Of a stretch of 64,000 nt of DNA, positions 28,148 through 36,881 are shown in pieces. The DNA comes from Myxococcales bacterium (lineage in GTDB: Bacteria; Myxococcota_A; Polyangia; Polyangiales; JAFGIB01): contig JAOUOP010000010.1 in NCBI GenBank assembly GCA_029880325.1, positions 1 to 64,000 of the forward strand, given 5' to 3'. The notes beneath the pieces are model-generated. The model was given only the letters and a program-made list of their open reading frames with translations. It did not search any database and was not told the origin of the DNA. The translations under genes were made by a program, and so were the position numbers. Within the stretch, counting starts at the first letter, position 1; the number at the start of each line of letters is the position of its first letter.

Positions 28148-28708
28148 ATGGACGCCATCGAGCTTTTGATCAACCGCAGCTCCCAGGGAAAGCTTCAGGA
28201 TCCGGCCCCCGATGAGGAGACGCTGCGTCTGTGCTTTGCCGCCGCGGTTCGCGCCCCCGACCACGCCAACCTCAGGCCCTGGAAATTTCAGCTGATCGCG
28301 GGCGAGGCGCGCCGCAGTCTGGGTCAGGCCCTGCGTGATTCGCTCGCGAGCCGGGCCCCCGAGAGCAGTGAGGAGGAACTGCAGAAGGCGGCGCAAAAGA
28401 GCCTGCGCGCGCCCCTGATCATCGTGGTTTCGGCTTGCACCCGCCATCACCCCAAGGTTCCTGGGGTCGAGCAGTTGCTGTCGGCGGGGGCTGCGGCCCA
28501 GAGCATCTTGTTGGTGCTGCAGGCGCGCGGTTTTGGTGGCATTTGGCGCACGGGTCCGGCGGCCTACGACCGCGCCCTACACCGGCGCCTCGGGCTCGGC
28601 GAAAACGAGTCGATCGTCGCTTTTATCTACGCCGGCACGCCCGCGGCAGATCCCCCGCCCATCGTACGCCCCGATCCCAGCGTCCATGTCGAGCACTGGG
28701 AGGGTTGA
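28148..28708 (+). CDS. Nitroreductase family protein (YdjA-like)
   Basis: 186 aa. NRSSQGKLQDPAPDEETL has a Gln-Gly replacing the usual Arg in R-R-S-x-R. RAPDHANLRPWKFQLI is the FMN-binding signature of YdjA-like minimal nitroreductases, and QSILLVLQARGFGGIWRTG matches their C-terminal flavin site. Reduces nitro compounds or quinones with NAD(P)H, physiological substrate unknown. Stands alone on the plus strand, converging on the HAD gene. Confidence 0.88.
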   Translation: MDAIELLINRSSQGKLQDPAPDEETLRLCFAAAVRAPDHANLRPWKFQLIAGEARRSLGQALRDSLASRAPESSEEELQKAAQKSLRAPLIIVVSACTRHHPKVPGVEQLLSAGAAAQSILLVLQARGFGGIWRTGPAAYDRALHRRLGLGENESIVAFIYAGTPAADPPPIVRPDPSVHVEHWEG

Positions 28709-28723
28709 GTCCGGGTGCGCAGC

Positions 28724-29467
28724 TCAGCCCGCGGGCAGCGCCAGCAGGGCATCGACCAGGTCAGCGACCGAGGCGTAGCGGGGCCAGCGCCGGTCGTGGG
28801 CGAAATCCCCGGCGGCGTCGATCAGGGCGCCGTGCATGCCAACCGCCCGGGCGCCGAGCACGTCGACCGCGGGGATGTCACCGGCATAGACGCTGCGTTC
28901 GGCGGTGACGCCCATGCGCTCGAGCGCGCGTTCGAAGATCGCCGGGTCGGGCTTGCGCACGCCTTCGAGTGCCGAGTCGATCACGAGCTCGAAGTAGGAC
29001 GACAGTCCGACGCGTTGGAATAGCTGCTCGAGGCGTCCTTCGGAGTTGGAGATGACCCCCAGGCGCACGCCTGCGGCGCGTGCCCGCTCCAGCGCCAGCG
29101 GCACGCTTTCGGGGACCTTGCGCCAGAAGTAGAAGTCCAAGTGCGCCCGTCGCAGGTGGGGTAGCAGCGCCTCGACGCGTGCGGGCTCCAGGCCCGACAG
29201 CTGCAGCAGCTTCACCATCAGCGCATCCCAGCCGCTCTGGTGGCTGTCGCCCTGCAAAAGGCGCTGTTGGTAGCTGCGCTTGGCGCAGTGCAGCGCCGCC
29301 CCGATGGCTACGGCCGAAACCGCTTCGCCCGCCTCGGCCAGGGCTGCCGACACCGCCTCGGGGTCCAGAAAGCAGAGCGTGTCCCCGGCGTCGAGCAGGA
29401 GCGCCTGGGGCCGCTGCGCAAGCGTCAGCGCGGCGTTCACGGTTGCGCGCTCACAGTCTGTCGGCAT
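28724..29467 (-). CDS. HAD superfamily hydrolase (phosphatase-like)
   Basis: 247 aa from ATG 29467. HAD motif I LLLDAGDTLCFL has Asp-Ala-Gly-Asp, so the nucleophile Asp and the acid Asp are present. Motif II is GVISNSEG, motif III lysine is VRKPDPAIFERAL and motif IV is YAGDIPAVDVLGARAVGM. The cap is the helical C1 type. Likely hydrolyses a small phosphate ester. The frame runs upstream to 29716 across the start of the divergent methyltransferase gene, which rules out the longer form. Confidence 0.88.
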   Translation of the reverse strand: MPTDCERATVNAALTLAQRPQALLLDAGDTLCFLDPEAVSAALAEAGEAVSAVAIGAALHCAKRSYQQRLLQGDSHQSGWDALMVKLLQLSGLEPARVEALLPHLRRAHLDFYFWRKVPESVPLALERARAAGVRLGVISNSEGRLEQLFQRVGLSSYFELVIDSALEGVRKPDPAIFERALERMGVTAERSVYAGDIPAVDVLGARAVGMHGALIDAAGDFAHDRRWPRYASVADLVDALLALPAG

Positions 29468-29591
29468 TGTGGCAGCGTCACGACAGCCACCTGGGTAGCA
29501 CGTCTGCAACACCGGGGCGATCTGGCAACGCTCGCCCAGCCCGCCTATGCTTGCGCCCGGCGGCTTCGTGCGGAGTCGCCCTCCCACAGTG

Positions 29592-30458
29592 ATGCGCTGC
29601 AACATCTGCCGACAGCCATGCCCGGGCGAGCCCGAGCGCGGTCGCGTGCGTTCCAACGTCCGCAAGTTCCAGAGCGAGATCTTCGAGCTCTGGCGCTGCC
29701 CCCACTGCAAGAGCATCCACGCCTGCGACGAGGTGGACCTGGCCCACTACTACGCCGACTACCCCTTCCACCATCTGGGCGCGACCGACGTGGATTGGAT
29801 GATGCGCGCCATGTACGACAACCTGCTGTCGCGCCTGCGCCAAGCGGGCCTGGACGAGCAGCAGGCGGTCATCGATTACGGCTGTGGTAGCGGTCACTTT
29901 CTGAGCTTTCTGGAGTCCCGGGGCTATCAGGACCTGGCCGGCTACGACGAATACTCCGAGGGTTTCGCCGACGCGGCCGTGATGCAGCGGCAGTACGATT
30001 GCGTGATGACCCAGGACGTGATCGAGCACGTGCCCGAGCCGCTCGAGCTGGTCGAGACGCTGCACGGCCTCGCCAAGCCCGGCGGCATCGTCGTGATCGG
30101 CACGCCCAACGCCGAAGCCATCGATCTGCAGAATCCCGAGCCGCGCGTCCACACCCTGCACCAGCCCTATCACCGCCATATCTTGAGCAAAACAGCGCTG
30201 CAGGCGCTGGGCGCGGATTTCGGCTGGGAGCTTCTGAAGTACTACCCGACGATGTATGCCAACACGCGCGTGCCCTTCGTCAACAGCGCCTTCGTCAACC
30301 ACTACTTCCGCTGCTTCGACAACAACTGCGACCTGGTGATCGAGCCGATCAAGGCGAGCAGCTGGAAGCTTTTCACCCCCGCCACCCTGGCCCACGCGTT
30401 CTTCGGCTCGGCCTGGGCGCCCGAGAGCGATGTGATGGCGATCTTCCGCCGGCCTTGA
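29592..30458 (+). CDS. Zinc-ribbon class I SAM methyltransferase, paralogue A
   Basis: 288 aa from ATG 29592. The N-terminus holds a four-Cys zinc ribbon (CNICRQPC, then CPHCKSIHA). The Rossmann core has VIDYGCGSGHFLSFL (motif I), AGYDEYSEGF, DCVMTQDVIEHVPEPLELV and GGIVVIGTPNAEAIDL. The C-terminal YHRHILSK and KLFTPATLAHAFFG segments recur in the gene at 35214, with which it shares the whole layout. This type resembles C-methyltransferases of sugar or lipid pathways. The product is unknown. Confidence 0.85.
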   Translation: MRCNICRQPCPGEPERGRVRSNVRKFQSEIFELWRCPHCKSIHACDEVDLAHYYADYPFHHLGATDVDWMMRAMYDNLLSRLRQAGLDEQQAVIDYGCGSGHFLSFLESRGYQDLAGYDEYSEGFADAAVMQRQYDCVMTQDVIEHVPEPLELVETLHGLAKPGGIVVIGTPNAEAIDLQNPEPRVHTLHQPYHRHILSKTALQALGADFGWELLKYYPTMYANTRVPFVNSAFVNHYFRCFDNNCDLVIEPIKASSWKLFTPATLAHAFFGSAWAPESDVMAIFRRP

Positions 30459-30482
30459 AGCCCGCGGGCTGTCGAGCAGCGG

Positions 30483-30947
30483 CTACCGCTCGCCCGACAC
30501 GTGCTGCCGGATCGACGTCACCAGCGCCAAACCGTGGAGTTCGTCCTCGCGCAGCAGCAGGATGCGCCGCTTGAGTTCTTCCGGCAGTGGCGTGCCGTCG
30601 ATTCCAGCGGCAAAGATCAGCTCGGCGGCCGCCGAGGCCGTGGTCGACAGGGGCATCAGGATGGGAGCGGTCAGCTGCGGTAGCTCGTGGTCAATACGCA
30701 GGGCCAGCTCCAGGCCGTGGCTCGTGTCGCCATCGCGGGCGCGAACGGCGTTGAAGGGGATCAGCAGCACGTCGGGCTGCGGCCGCTCGTCGCCCAGCGC
30801 CCGCAGCACCTCATCGTCGCTCGACTCCGAGGCGATGATGGTGGCTTGGTCCATGTCCAGGCCGGCCTGCTCCAGGCGCCTGAAGACCTTGTCGCGGATT
30901 CGGCTGTGGTAGGGGCGGACGACGGTGACGCGTGACTGCAAGCTCAA
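30483..30947 (-). CDS. Hypothetical protein, possibly a degenerate receiver-like domain
   Basis: 154 aa, TTG 30947 start overlapping the upstream stop as TTGA. Alternating strands and helices (RVTVVRPYHSRIRDKVFRRL, PDVLLIPFNAVRARDGD, TAPILMPLSTTASAA) recall a response-regulator receiver fold, but the order of acidic pocket and phospho-Asp is not clear. I cannot assign a family. Tight coupling to the AttH/prenyltransferase fusion suggests a regulatory or accessory role there. Confidence 0.55.
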   Translation of the reverse strand: MSLQSRVTVVRPYHSRIRDKVFRRLEQAGLDMDQATIIASESSDDEVLRALGDERPQPDVLLIPFNAVRARDGDTSHGLELALRIDHELPQLTAPILMPLSTTASAAAELIFAAGIDGTPLPEELKRRILLLREDELHGLALVTSIRQHVSGER

Positions 30948-33241
30948 TAGTGGCGCTCCAGGACGTACCAGCCGAAGGCGCGTAGCAGCATTTTTGCAAG
31001 CGAGTCTTCGACCAACGGTTCCAGTTTGCCCCAGCCTTCTTCAACCAGGCCCCGGGCCTGCTGCGCGCAGGCCTCGATGCTATTGCAGCTCTCCAGCTTG
31101 TCGACCACCTGGGCCACGACCGCCGGATCCTGCGGCTTGCTGCTCAGGGTCTTCCACAGCCAGGCGCGATCGTCCTTGGGCAACGTGCCCAGTGCCTTGA
31201 CCACCGGCAGCGTCACCTTGCCCTGCATCACGTCTTCGGCCTTGGCCTTGAGGTCGCCCTTGAAGCCGCGCAGGTTCAGCACGTCGTCGATGATCTGAAA
31301 CGCGAGCCCCAGGTCCTCGAAGAACTGCCCCAGGCCCTCGATCTGAGCCTCGTTGCCGCCGCCTGCGATGGCTCCCATGCGCGCCAGGCATCCGGCCGGT
31401 GCTGCGGTTTTGAGGCGGTGCACCGCCAGCACGCGATCCTCGAGCGTGGAGGCGTCGCCACTCTCCACCACCTCGTCCATCATGTATTCGAAGCCGTCGA
31501 TGTCGATGGCCTGGCCGGCATGGCCGGCGCGCAGGGCCTCGAAGTACAGTTCGTAGATGCGGATCTGATCGGCGTCCGAGACCAGCTCCGAGTTGAGCAG
31601 GTGGATGCCGATGAAATAGGCCGCGGTACCGGAGTTGATGGCCTGGGGTTCGCCGTAGATGAGATGGGCGGTCTTGCCGCCGCGGCGCGTCACGGATTTA
31701 TCCTGGACGTCGTCGACGATCAGCGAGCCCACATGCATCAGCTCGGGTAGCGCGATCCATCTGACGAACTGCCGTGAGTTTCCACCCACGATGTCGCAGC
31801 AGGTGATGGCGGCGTAGGAGCGCCAGCCCTTGCCGCCGCGGTCGACGATTTCGCGGATCGGATGCAGATGGGTGCGAGCGTACTGGTCGACGTCCACCCC
31901 GCGCATGTACTGTTCGCGCTCGCGCGAGGCGATCAGCAGCTGCGCCTGGGCGTAGTCGGGCTTCATCGGCAGCACGCGCTCCACCGACTCGCGCACCACC
32001 TTGCCGACCTCTTCGAAGAAGCCCTCGAGGTCCTCGTAGGGCGCGTAGCCACTGCGCTCCACGATACCCACGCCCGTCACGGCCCTGCCGCCGACGCTGC
32101 CCTGGGCCTCGATGCGCCCCTCCCAGAAGGAGGGTTTGGAGATCAGGGTGATGAACTCCTGGTCATCGAACGCAGCCTCGACCTGCAGCTCGATGCCGGC
32201 CTCGGGCACGGCGACGCTCCAGCCCACCGGATACTCGAAGAAAGTCTGGGTGCTGCGCCACATGCGCCTGACTTCGAAGCGGATGTCTTTGAAGACGCGG
32301 CGCTCGCCGTCGGGGGCGATCACGATGGCCCAGCGACCGGCCACGGCCGGCACGTTGGGGTAGAGCTCATCGTAGACGCATAGCTCGCTGCCGTCGTCGA
32401 GCTGCACACTCAGCCAGTCCCAGGCCACCTGGCGCTTTTCGTGCTTGGCCCGACGCTCAGCCTGACGGCTCTTGCGCGTGGCCTCGTCGAGGGCCGCCTC
32501 GGCCGCGTCATCGACTTCTTCTTCGCCTTCGCCACGCCCAAATTCGTGGTCGTACCAGCCCTGGCCTTCGCTGATCGCGTGGGTGACGCCGCGCACGGTG
32601 ACGCTGCCCTCGAGCCGGCAGCGCGGCACGAAGTAGTAAAACATCGCCTCGTCGTCGGAGCCGCGCACGACGCCGTCGTCGCCGTGGCGCACCGGCTTCT
32701 TCAGCAACTCGAAGGTCAGCTCGAGCCCCACCCCCTGACGCCGATCCTGCAGCTGCAGCAGATAGCGCCCGTCTTCGAGCTTGCGAAAGCGATCGGGACC
32801 GTATTGCAGGTCGAGCTTGCGCTGGTGCACGAAGACCCGACCCTCGAATAGACGGTCGGGGTAGGGCACGTTTCCGCGCTCCAGGATCTCACATAGCGCC
32901 CGGTTGAGCTTGTGATCCTTGCCGCCGAGGCCGCGTCGAATGCGTTTGAGACCCTCCTGGGGGGCGGTCTCATCCACACGCGGCACGAAATAATTCGTGC
33001 CGCTGTCTGCGTCCATCAGCGCCCACGTCAGAGAGTGGGCGTAGAGAGGATCGCGAGTCTCCGGGTCGTAGCCCTTGACCTGCCTGAAAAACGCCGCGAA
33101 AAATGAGAACCGACGCCCATCCGCGACGACATGACCGTTTTGGTACCACCATTCGGTCGTCGACGAGGCGTGAGGTAGGTCGTGGGTCTGCAGGTCGATC
33201 GGGCCGTCGCCGGGCCAATCGGAAGGAGCCGACGTCACCAC
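30944..33241 (-). CDS. Fusion protein: AttH/CrtC-like domain plus polyprenyl diphosphate synthase
   Basis: About 765 aa; start uncertain (GTG 33241 or 33238 behind AGGA, or TTG 33283). The N-terminal about 400 residues are AttH/CrtC-like: HASSTTEWWYQNGHV, SLTWALMDAD, ISEGQGWYDHEFG and DWLSVQLDDGSELCVYD. Carotenoid 1,2-hydratase (CrtC) belongs to this lipocalin-like family. The C-terminal 330 residues are a trans-prenyl synthase: GGKGWRSYAAITCC, first Asp-rich motif LIVDDVQDKSVTRRGG, and second motif FQIIDDVLNLRG, where the last Asp of DDxxD is Asn. The protein would make a C15-C20+ prenyl diphosphate and perhaps hydrate or bind the product. A Glu/Asp/Arg-rich insert lies near residues 250-290. 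Confidence 0.8.
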   Translation of the reverse strand: MVTSAPSDWPGDGPIDLQTHDLPHASSTTEWWYQNGHVVADGRRFSFFAAFFRQVKGYDPETRDPLYAHSLTWALMDADSGTNYFVPRVDETAPQEGLKRIRRGLGGKDHKLNRALCEILERGNVPYPDRLFEGRVFVHQRKLDLQYGPDRFRKLEDGRYLLQLQDRRQGVGLELTFELLKKPVRHGDDGVVRGSDDEAMFYYFVPRCRLEGSVTVRGVTHAISEGQGWYDHEFGRGEGEEEVDDAAEAALDEATRKSRQAERRAKHEKRQVAWDWLSVQLDDGSELCVYDELYPNVPAVAGRWAIVIAPDGERRVFKDIRFEVRRMWRSTQTFFEYPVGWSVAVPEAGIELQVEAAFDDQEFITLISKPSFWEGRIEAQGSVGGRAVTGVGIVERSGYAPYEDLEGFFEEVGKVVRESVERVLPMKPDYAQAQLLIASREREQYMRGVDVDQYARTHLHPIREIVDRGGKGWRSYAAITCCDIVGGNSRQFVRWIALPELMHVGSLIVDDVQDKSVTRRGGKTAHLIYGEPQAINSGTAAYFIGIHLLNSELVSDADQIRIYELYFEALRAGHAGQAIDIDGFEYMMDEVVESGDASTLEDRVLAVHRLKTAAPAGCLARMGAIAGGGNEAQIEGLGQFFEDLGLAFQIIDDVLNLRGFKGDLKAKAEDVMQGKVTLPVVKALGTLPKDDRAWLWKTLSSKPQDPAVVAQVVDKLESCNSIEACAQQARGLVEEGWGKLEPLVEDSLAKMLLRAFGWYVLERHY

Positions 33242-33371
33242 TGCACCAGTCTTTCCTACGTTCCCTGTCGCCACTGCTACCAACCGTCATGGTAGCGTGT
33301 CAACTCGTTGTGCCCATAGCTGTTGCGCACGAGTGAATCATTTTTCTCGACGAAGCGTCCCTTCACCCGCC

Positions 33372-34187
33372 ATGTCCCACCGCATTTCCTTCATTCGTTG
33401 TGTCCCAATTCTCGGCGCGGCCTTCGCGCTCTTGAGTTCTTCATGGCTCGTCGCGCCGCCCGCCGTGCGCGCCGAAGACGGACCCTCCGCCGATGAGCTG
33501 GCGCGCCGCACCTTGCGTGCAGATTCCTTCGCATGGGAGGGCGCCAACACGCGGCTGCGCATGGTTTTGGTCGGAAAAGACGGCAAGCGTCGGGAGCGCT
33601 CCATGGAGGTCGTGGCCCGCCGACACCAGGGACTGTTGCAGACGCTGGTGCGTTTCCTGGCTCCCCAGGAGCTGGCGGGGACCGCCTTTCTGATGCGCGA
33701 GACGGGCAGCTCCAGCTCCGAGCAGTACATCTACCTCTCGGGTCTCAAGCGCACCCGCCGCGTGGTGGGGCGCGAGCGTGAGGGCAGCTTCATGGGCAGC
33801 GACTTCAGCTACGCCGACATGCAGCGCATCGATCCCAAACACACCCGCCAGCGTCGCCTGCCGGACGACAAGGTGGGTTCAGTCCCCACCTTTGTGCTCG
33901 AGACCACGATCGCCGAGGGGGCTGGCTCGCGTTACGGCAAGCTGGTGACCTGGATTCGCAAGAGCGACTTCGTGGCCATCCGCACCCGCTTTCACGACCG
34001 CTCGGGCAAGCTGGTCAAGACCCTCTACGCGCGCAAGGTCAAGCAACTGGAGGGCAAGCCGGTGGTGGTGGAGGCGCGCATGCAGAGCGAGACCGGCACC
34101 GCCACCGAGTTGCACATCGAGTCCATGCAGCGCCGCGACGATCTCAGCGACAGCATGTTCACACCGGCGGCCCTCGAGCGCATGTAG
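33372..34187 (+). CDS. LolA-like outer-membrane lipoprotein-sorting protein
   Basis: 271 aa from ATG 33372 with signal peptide (APPAVRA|EDG). RADSFAWEGANTRLRMVLVGKDGKRRERSM, LVRFLAPQELAGTAFLMRE, YIYLSGLKRTRRV and KHTRQRRLPDDKV form the half-barrel lipid-carrier pattern of the uncharacterised LolA-like family often linked to RND/MMPL or FtsX-type exporters. LVTWIRKSDFVAIRTRFHDRSGKLVKTL is also typical. Probably carries a lipid across the periplasm. First of four plus-strand genes that include two methyltransferases and an ABC ATPase. Confidence 0.82.
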   Translation: MSHRISFIRCVPILGAAFALLSSSWLVAPPAVRAEDGPSADELARRTLRADSFAWEGANTRLRMVLVGKDGKRRERSMEVVARRHQGLLQTLVRFLAPQELAGTAFLMRETGSSSSEQYIYLSGLKRTRRVVGREREGSFMGSDFSYADMQRIDPKHTRQRRLPDDKVGSVPTFVLETTIAEGAGSRYGKLVTWIRKSDFVAIRTRFHDRSGKLVKTLYARKVKQLEGKPVVVEARMQSETGTATELHIESMQRRDDLSDSMFTPAALERM

Positions 34188-34196
34188 ACAGCCCCG

Positions 34197-34219
34197 GGAC
34201 GCCTTCTTTGGCGGCGTCC
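34197..34219. terminator. Hairpin after the LolA-like gene
   Basis: GGACGCC / GGCGTCC stem with a nine-base loop, followed by TTGTGG. Weak T-run; may reduce, not stop, read-through into the next gene. Confidence 0.3.
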
Positions 34220-34271
34220 TTGTGGCGTCCCATCGTGACCGGCCGCGTAAAACGTAGTACTCCTTTGCGTC

Positions 34272-35204
34272 GTGGCCGTGCTCGACGACATCAAACAACT
34301 CTCCCAGGTGGGTGTGGGATTGTTCCGGAGCCCCGGCGCGCTATTGCGCGAGCTGGTCTTGCTGGCGCGCTCGAACCCCGAGAATTACTACGAGTTTCTC
34401 GGCGACGACGTGCTGGAGGCGCAGGATCAGGGCTTCGAGTTGGCCGAAAAGCCGCTGTGGCTGAACCTCGGCTACTGGGAACAGGCGCGCACCTATCCCG
34501 AGGCGGGTGCGGCGCTGGCGCGCAAGCTGGCCCAGGCCGCGCGCCTGGGACCGGGCGACGTGGTGCTCGACGCCGGCTTCGGTTTCGGCGAGCAGGACCT
34601 CTTGTGGGTCGGCGAGTTCGACGTGGCCAAGATCATCGGCGTCAACGTCACCAGCCTGCACGTGGAGGTGGCGAAGAAGCGCGTCGAGGCTCGCGGTCTC
34701 GCAGACCGCATCGACCTGCGCTTGGCCTCGGCCACCGAGATTCCGCTCGACGACGCATCGGTCGACAAGGTGGTGGCCCTGGAGAGCGCCTTCCACTTCG
34801 ACACCCGTGAGGATTTCTTCGACGAGGCCCGGCGCATCCTCAAGCCCGGTGGCCGCCTGGCCACGGCCGACTGCGTGCCCTACCTGGGCGAGCACCCCTC
34901 GGGGCTCATCAACTGGCTGGGTTGGCGTCGCTGGGGCGTGCCCCAGGTCAACATCTACGACCGCGACGAATACGTTCGCAGGCTCGAGCAACACGGCTTC
35001 AAGGACGTCGAAGTCGAGTCGATTCGCCACCACGTATTCCCTGGCATGCACCGCTACGCCGAGCAGCGAAATGCCGGCGTGGCGATGCACGACGCGCGCG
35101 TGGAGATCAGCGAGGCCGACGTGCAGAGCTGCCTGGGCGTCGAAGTCTGGGCCAAGCAGGGTGGGCTCACCGACTACGTGATCTTCTCGGCCGTCAAAGC
35201 CTGA
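34272..35204 (+). CDS. SAM methyltransferase, sterol/tocopherol/cyclopropane-synthase-like
   Basis: 310 aa from GTG 34272. A helical N-terminal arm (QLSQVGVGLFRSPGALL) is followed by LWLNLGYWEQARTYPEAGAALA and motif I VVLDAGFGFGEQDLLWV. Then VTSLHVEVAKKRVEARGLADRI, VDKVVALESAFHFDTREDFF and ILKPGGRLATADCVP match the family of small-molecule C-methyltransferases (gamma-tocopherol, sterol C24 and fatty-acid types). It is 84 bases after the LolA-like gene and ten before the next methyltransferase. A prenyl-lipid substrate is plausible given the neighbouring prenyl synthase, but this is inference. Confidence 0.85.
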   Translation: MAVLDDIKQLSQVGVGLFRSPGALLRELVLLARSNPENYYEFLGDDVLEAQDQGFELAEKPLWLNLGYWEQARTYPEAGAALARKLAQAARLGPGDVVLDAGFGFGEQDLLWVGEFDVAKIIGVNVTSLHVEVAKKRVEARGLADRIDLRLASATEIPLDDASVDKVVALESAFHFDTREDFFDEARRILKPGGRLATADCVPYLGEHPSGLINWLGWRRWGVPQVNIYDRDEYVRRLEQHGFKDVEVESIRHHVFPGMHRYAEQRNAGVAMHDARVEISEADVQSCLGVEVWAKQGGLTDYVIFSAVKA

Positions 35205-35213
35205 GCGAAAGCC

Positions 35214-36125
35214 ATGTCCGCCGAGGGCGAGCGATGTGTGGTCTGCGGCGCAGCGCGGGCCGAGGATGCCGAAGAGGCCATGGTGCGCTGCAACGTGCGG
35301 CGTTTCCGCGACGAGCGCTTCGCCGTCTGGCGCTGCGCCCAGTGCCGCTCGATCCACGCCCGCGACGCGGTGGACCTCGAGCACTACTACGGCGGCTACC
35401 CGGTCTTCGACGCCGAGCTCGACTGGAAGCTGCGCGTGGTCTACGGCGCCATGCTGGGGCGCCTGCGCGAGGCGGGGTTAGGGCCCGAGCACGAGCTGCT
35501 CGACTATGGCTGCGGCAAGGGGCTATTGCTTTCGTTTTTGCGCGAGCAGGGCCAGGAGCACGTGTCGGGCTATGACCGCTTCGCCGAGGGTTATGACGAC
35601 CCCCAGGTGCTTGGCAGGAGCTACGACTTCATCGTCACCCAGGATCTCATCGAACACGTCGCAGATCCTCACACCGAGTTGAAGCTCTTCGATTCGCTGT
35701 TGCGCCCGGGGGGGCTGATCAGCATCGGCACCCCCGACGCCGATGCCCTGGATCTGCAAAAGCCCGAGGACTTTGTCCACGCCCTGCACCTGCCCTACCA
35801 TCGCCACATCCTGGCGATGCCGGCGCTCATCGCCGCCGGTGAAAAGCTCGGCTGGCGGGTCGTGCGCCAGTACCGGACCATGTACAACAACACGCTCGTG
35901 CCGACCATGAACCCGCGTTTCGTCCTGCACTACGTGCGCTGCCATGACGACGTCTTCGACCTGGTGGCCGAAGACATCCGCATCGACAGCTGGAAGCTGT
36001 GGAGCCCGATGACGCTCTTCTACGCCTTCTTCGGCTACTTCTTCGATCGCCACACCGACATCCAGGTGATCTTCCAGAAGCCCGCATCGCCCGGGGTGCA
36101 GGCCGCAGCACGGGAGGCGTCGTGA
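35214..36125 (+). CDS. Zinc-ribbon class I SAM methyltransferase, paralogue B
   Basis: 303 aa. Four-Cys ribbon (CVVCGAARA and CAQCRSIHA) followed by motif I LLDYGCGKGLLLSFL, SGYDRFAEGYDDP, DFIVTQDLIEHVADPHTEL and GLISIGTPDADALDLQKPEDF. It parallels the gene at 29592 residue by residue (YHRHILAM, MYNNTLVP, SWKLWSPMTLFYAFFG), so the two are paralogues that stayed in the same cluster. Its stop overlaps the ABC ATPase GTG as GTGA. Confidence 0.87.
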   Translation: MSAEGERCVVCGAARAEDAEEAMVRCNVRRFRDERFAVWRCAQCRSIHARDAVDLEHYYGGYPVFDAELDWKLRVVYGAMLGRLREAGLGPEHELLDYGCGKGLLLSFLREQGQEHVSGYDRFAEGYDDPQVLGRSYDFIVTQDLIEHVADPHTELKLFDSLLRPGGLISIGTPDADALDLQKPEDFVHALHLPYHRHILAMPALIAAGEKLGWRVVRQYRTMYNNTLVPTMNPRFVLHYVRCHDDVFDLVAEDIRIDSWKLWSPMTLFYAFFGYFFDRHTDIQVIFQKPASPGVQAAAREAS

Positions 36126-36850
36126 CGGCGGCCGCAGCCGCAGCCTCAATGACCGACGCGACCATTCGCATCGAGTCGGTCCGGCGCACCTACGGCCAGG
36201 GCGCCTCGGCGGTGGAAGCCGTCAAGGGCGTGAACCTCGAGATCGCCGCCGGCAGCTTCGTGGCCATCGTCGGGGCCAGCGGTTCGGGCAAGAGCACCCT
36301 GCTGAACATGGTCGGCACCCTCGACCGCCCCACCGAGGGGCGCGTGCGGGTCGGCGACGTGGACCTCTACGCCCTCGACGACAACGCCCTGACGCGCTTT
36401 CGCCGCGATCGTATCGGCTTTGTCTTTCAGTTTTTCCATCTGCTGCCCATGCTCAGCGCCCTGGAAAACGCCATGTTGCCGCTGGAGCTGGCCGGCCGTG
36501 GCGGCCGTGAAGCGCGCGCGCGGGCCCTTGGGCTGCTCGAGCGCATGGGGCTGTCGGCCCGGGCCGAGCACCGCCCCGACGAGCTGTCCGGCGGCGAGAT
36601 GCAACGGGTGGCGATCGCGCGGGCCCTGATCATGGACCCGCCGTTGCTGCTGGCCGACGAGCCCACCGGCAACCTCGACTCCAAGACCGGCAAGTCGATT
36701 CTGGAGCTGCTCAAGGAGCTGGCCGACGGCAAGCGCACGATCCTGCTGGTGACCCACGATCCGGCGGTGGCCGCCGCCGGTGACCGCGTGATCACGATGG
36801 CCGACGGCTTGGTGCAGAGCGACGTGGCGACCGGGGCTGATCGGGGCTGA
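36122..36850 (+). CDS. LolD/MacB-type ABC transporter ATP-binding protein (no permease nearby)
   Basis: 242 aa from GTG 36122, chosen because GGGAGG lies six bases upstream and it overlaps the previous stop; ATG 36149 is an alternative. Walker [14 protein letters not shown]-loop [23 protein letters not shown], signature [15 protein letters not shown], Walker [17 protein letters not shown] and H-loop VTHDPAVA. The LDRPTEGRV and FFHLLPMLS segments place it in the LolD/MacB/FtsE group, which normally pairs with an FtsX-like permease. No permease gene is in the window; the next gene is on the opposite strand. Confidence 0.9.
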   Translation: MTAAAAAASMTDATIRIESVRRTYGQGASAVEAVKGVNLEIAAGSFVAIVGASGSGKSTLLNMVGTLDRPTEGRVRVGDVDLYALDDNALTRFRRDRIGFVFQFFHLLPMLSALENAMLPLELAGRGGREARARALGLLERMGLSARAEHRPDELSGGEMQRVAIARALIMDPPLLLADEPTGNLDSKTGKSILELLKELADGKRTILLVTHDPAVAAAGDRVITMADGLVQSDVATGADRG

Positions 36851-36881
36851 GGCGCTTCGTCGCGCAAGGCGCGCTTCTTTC

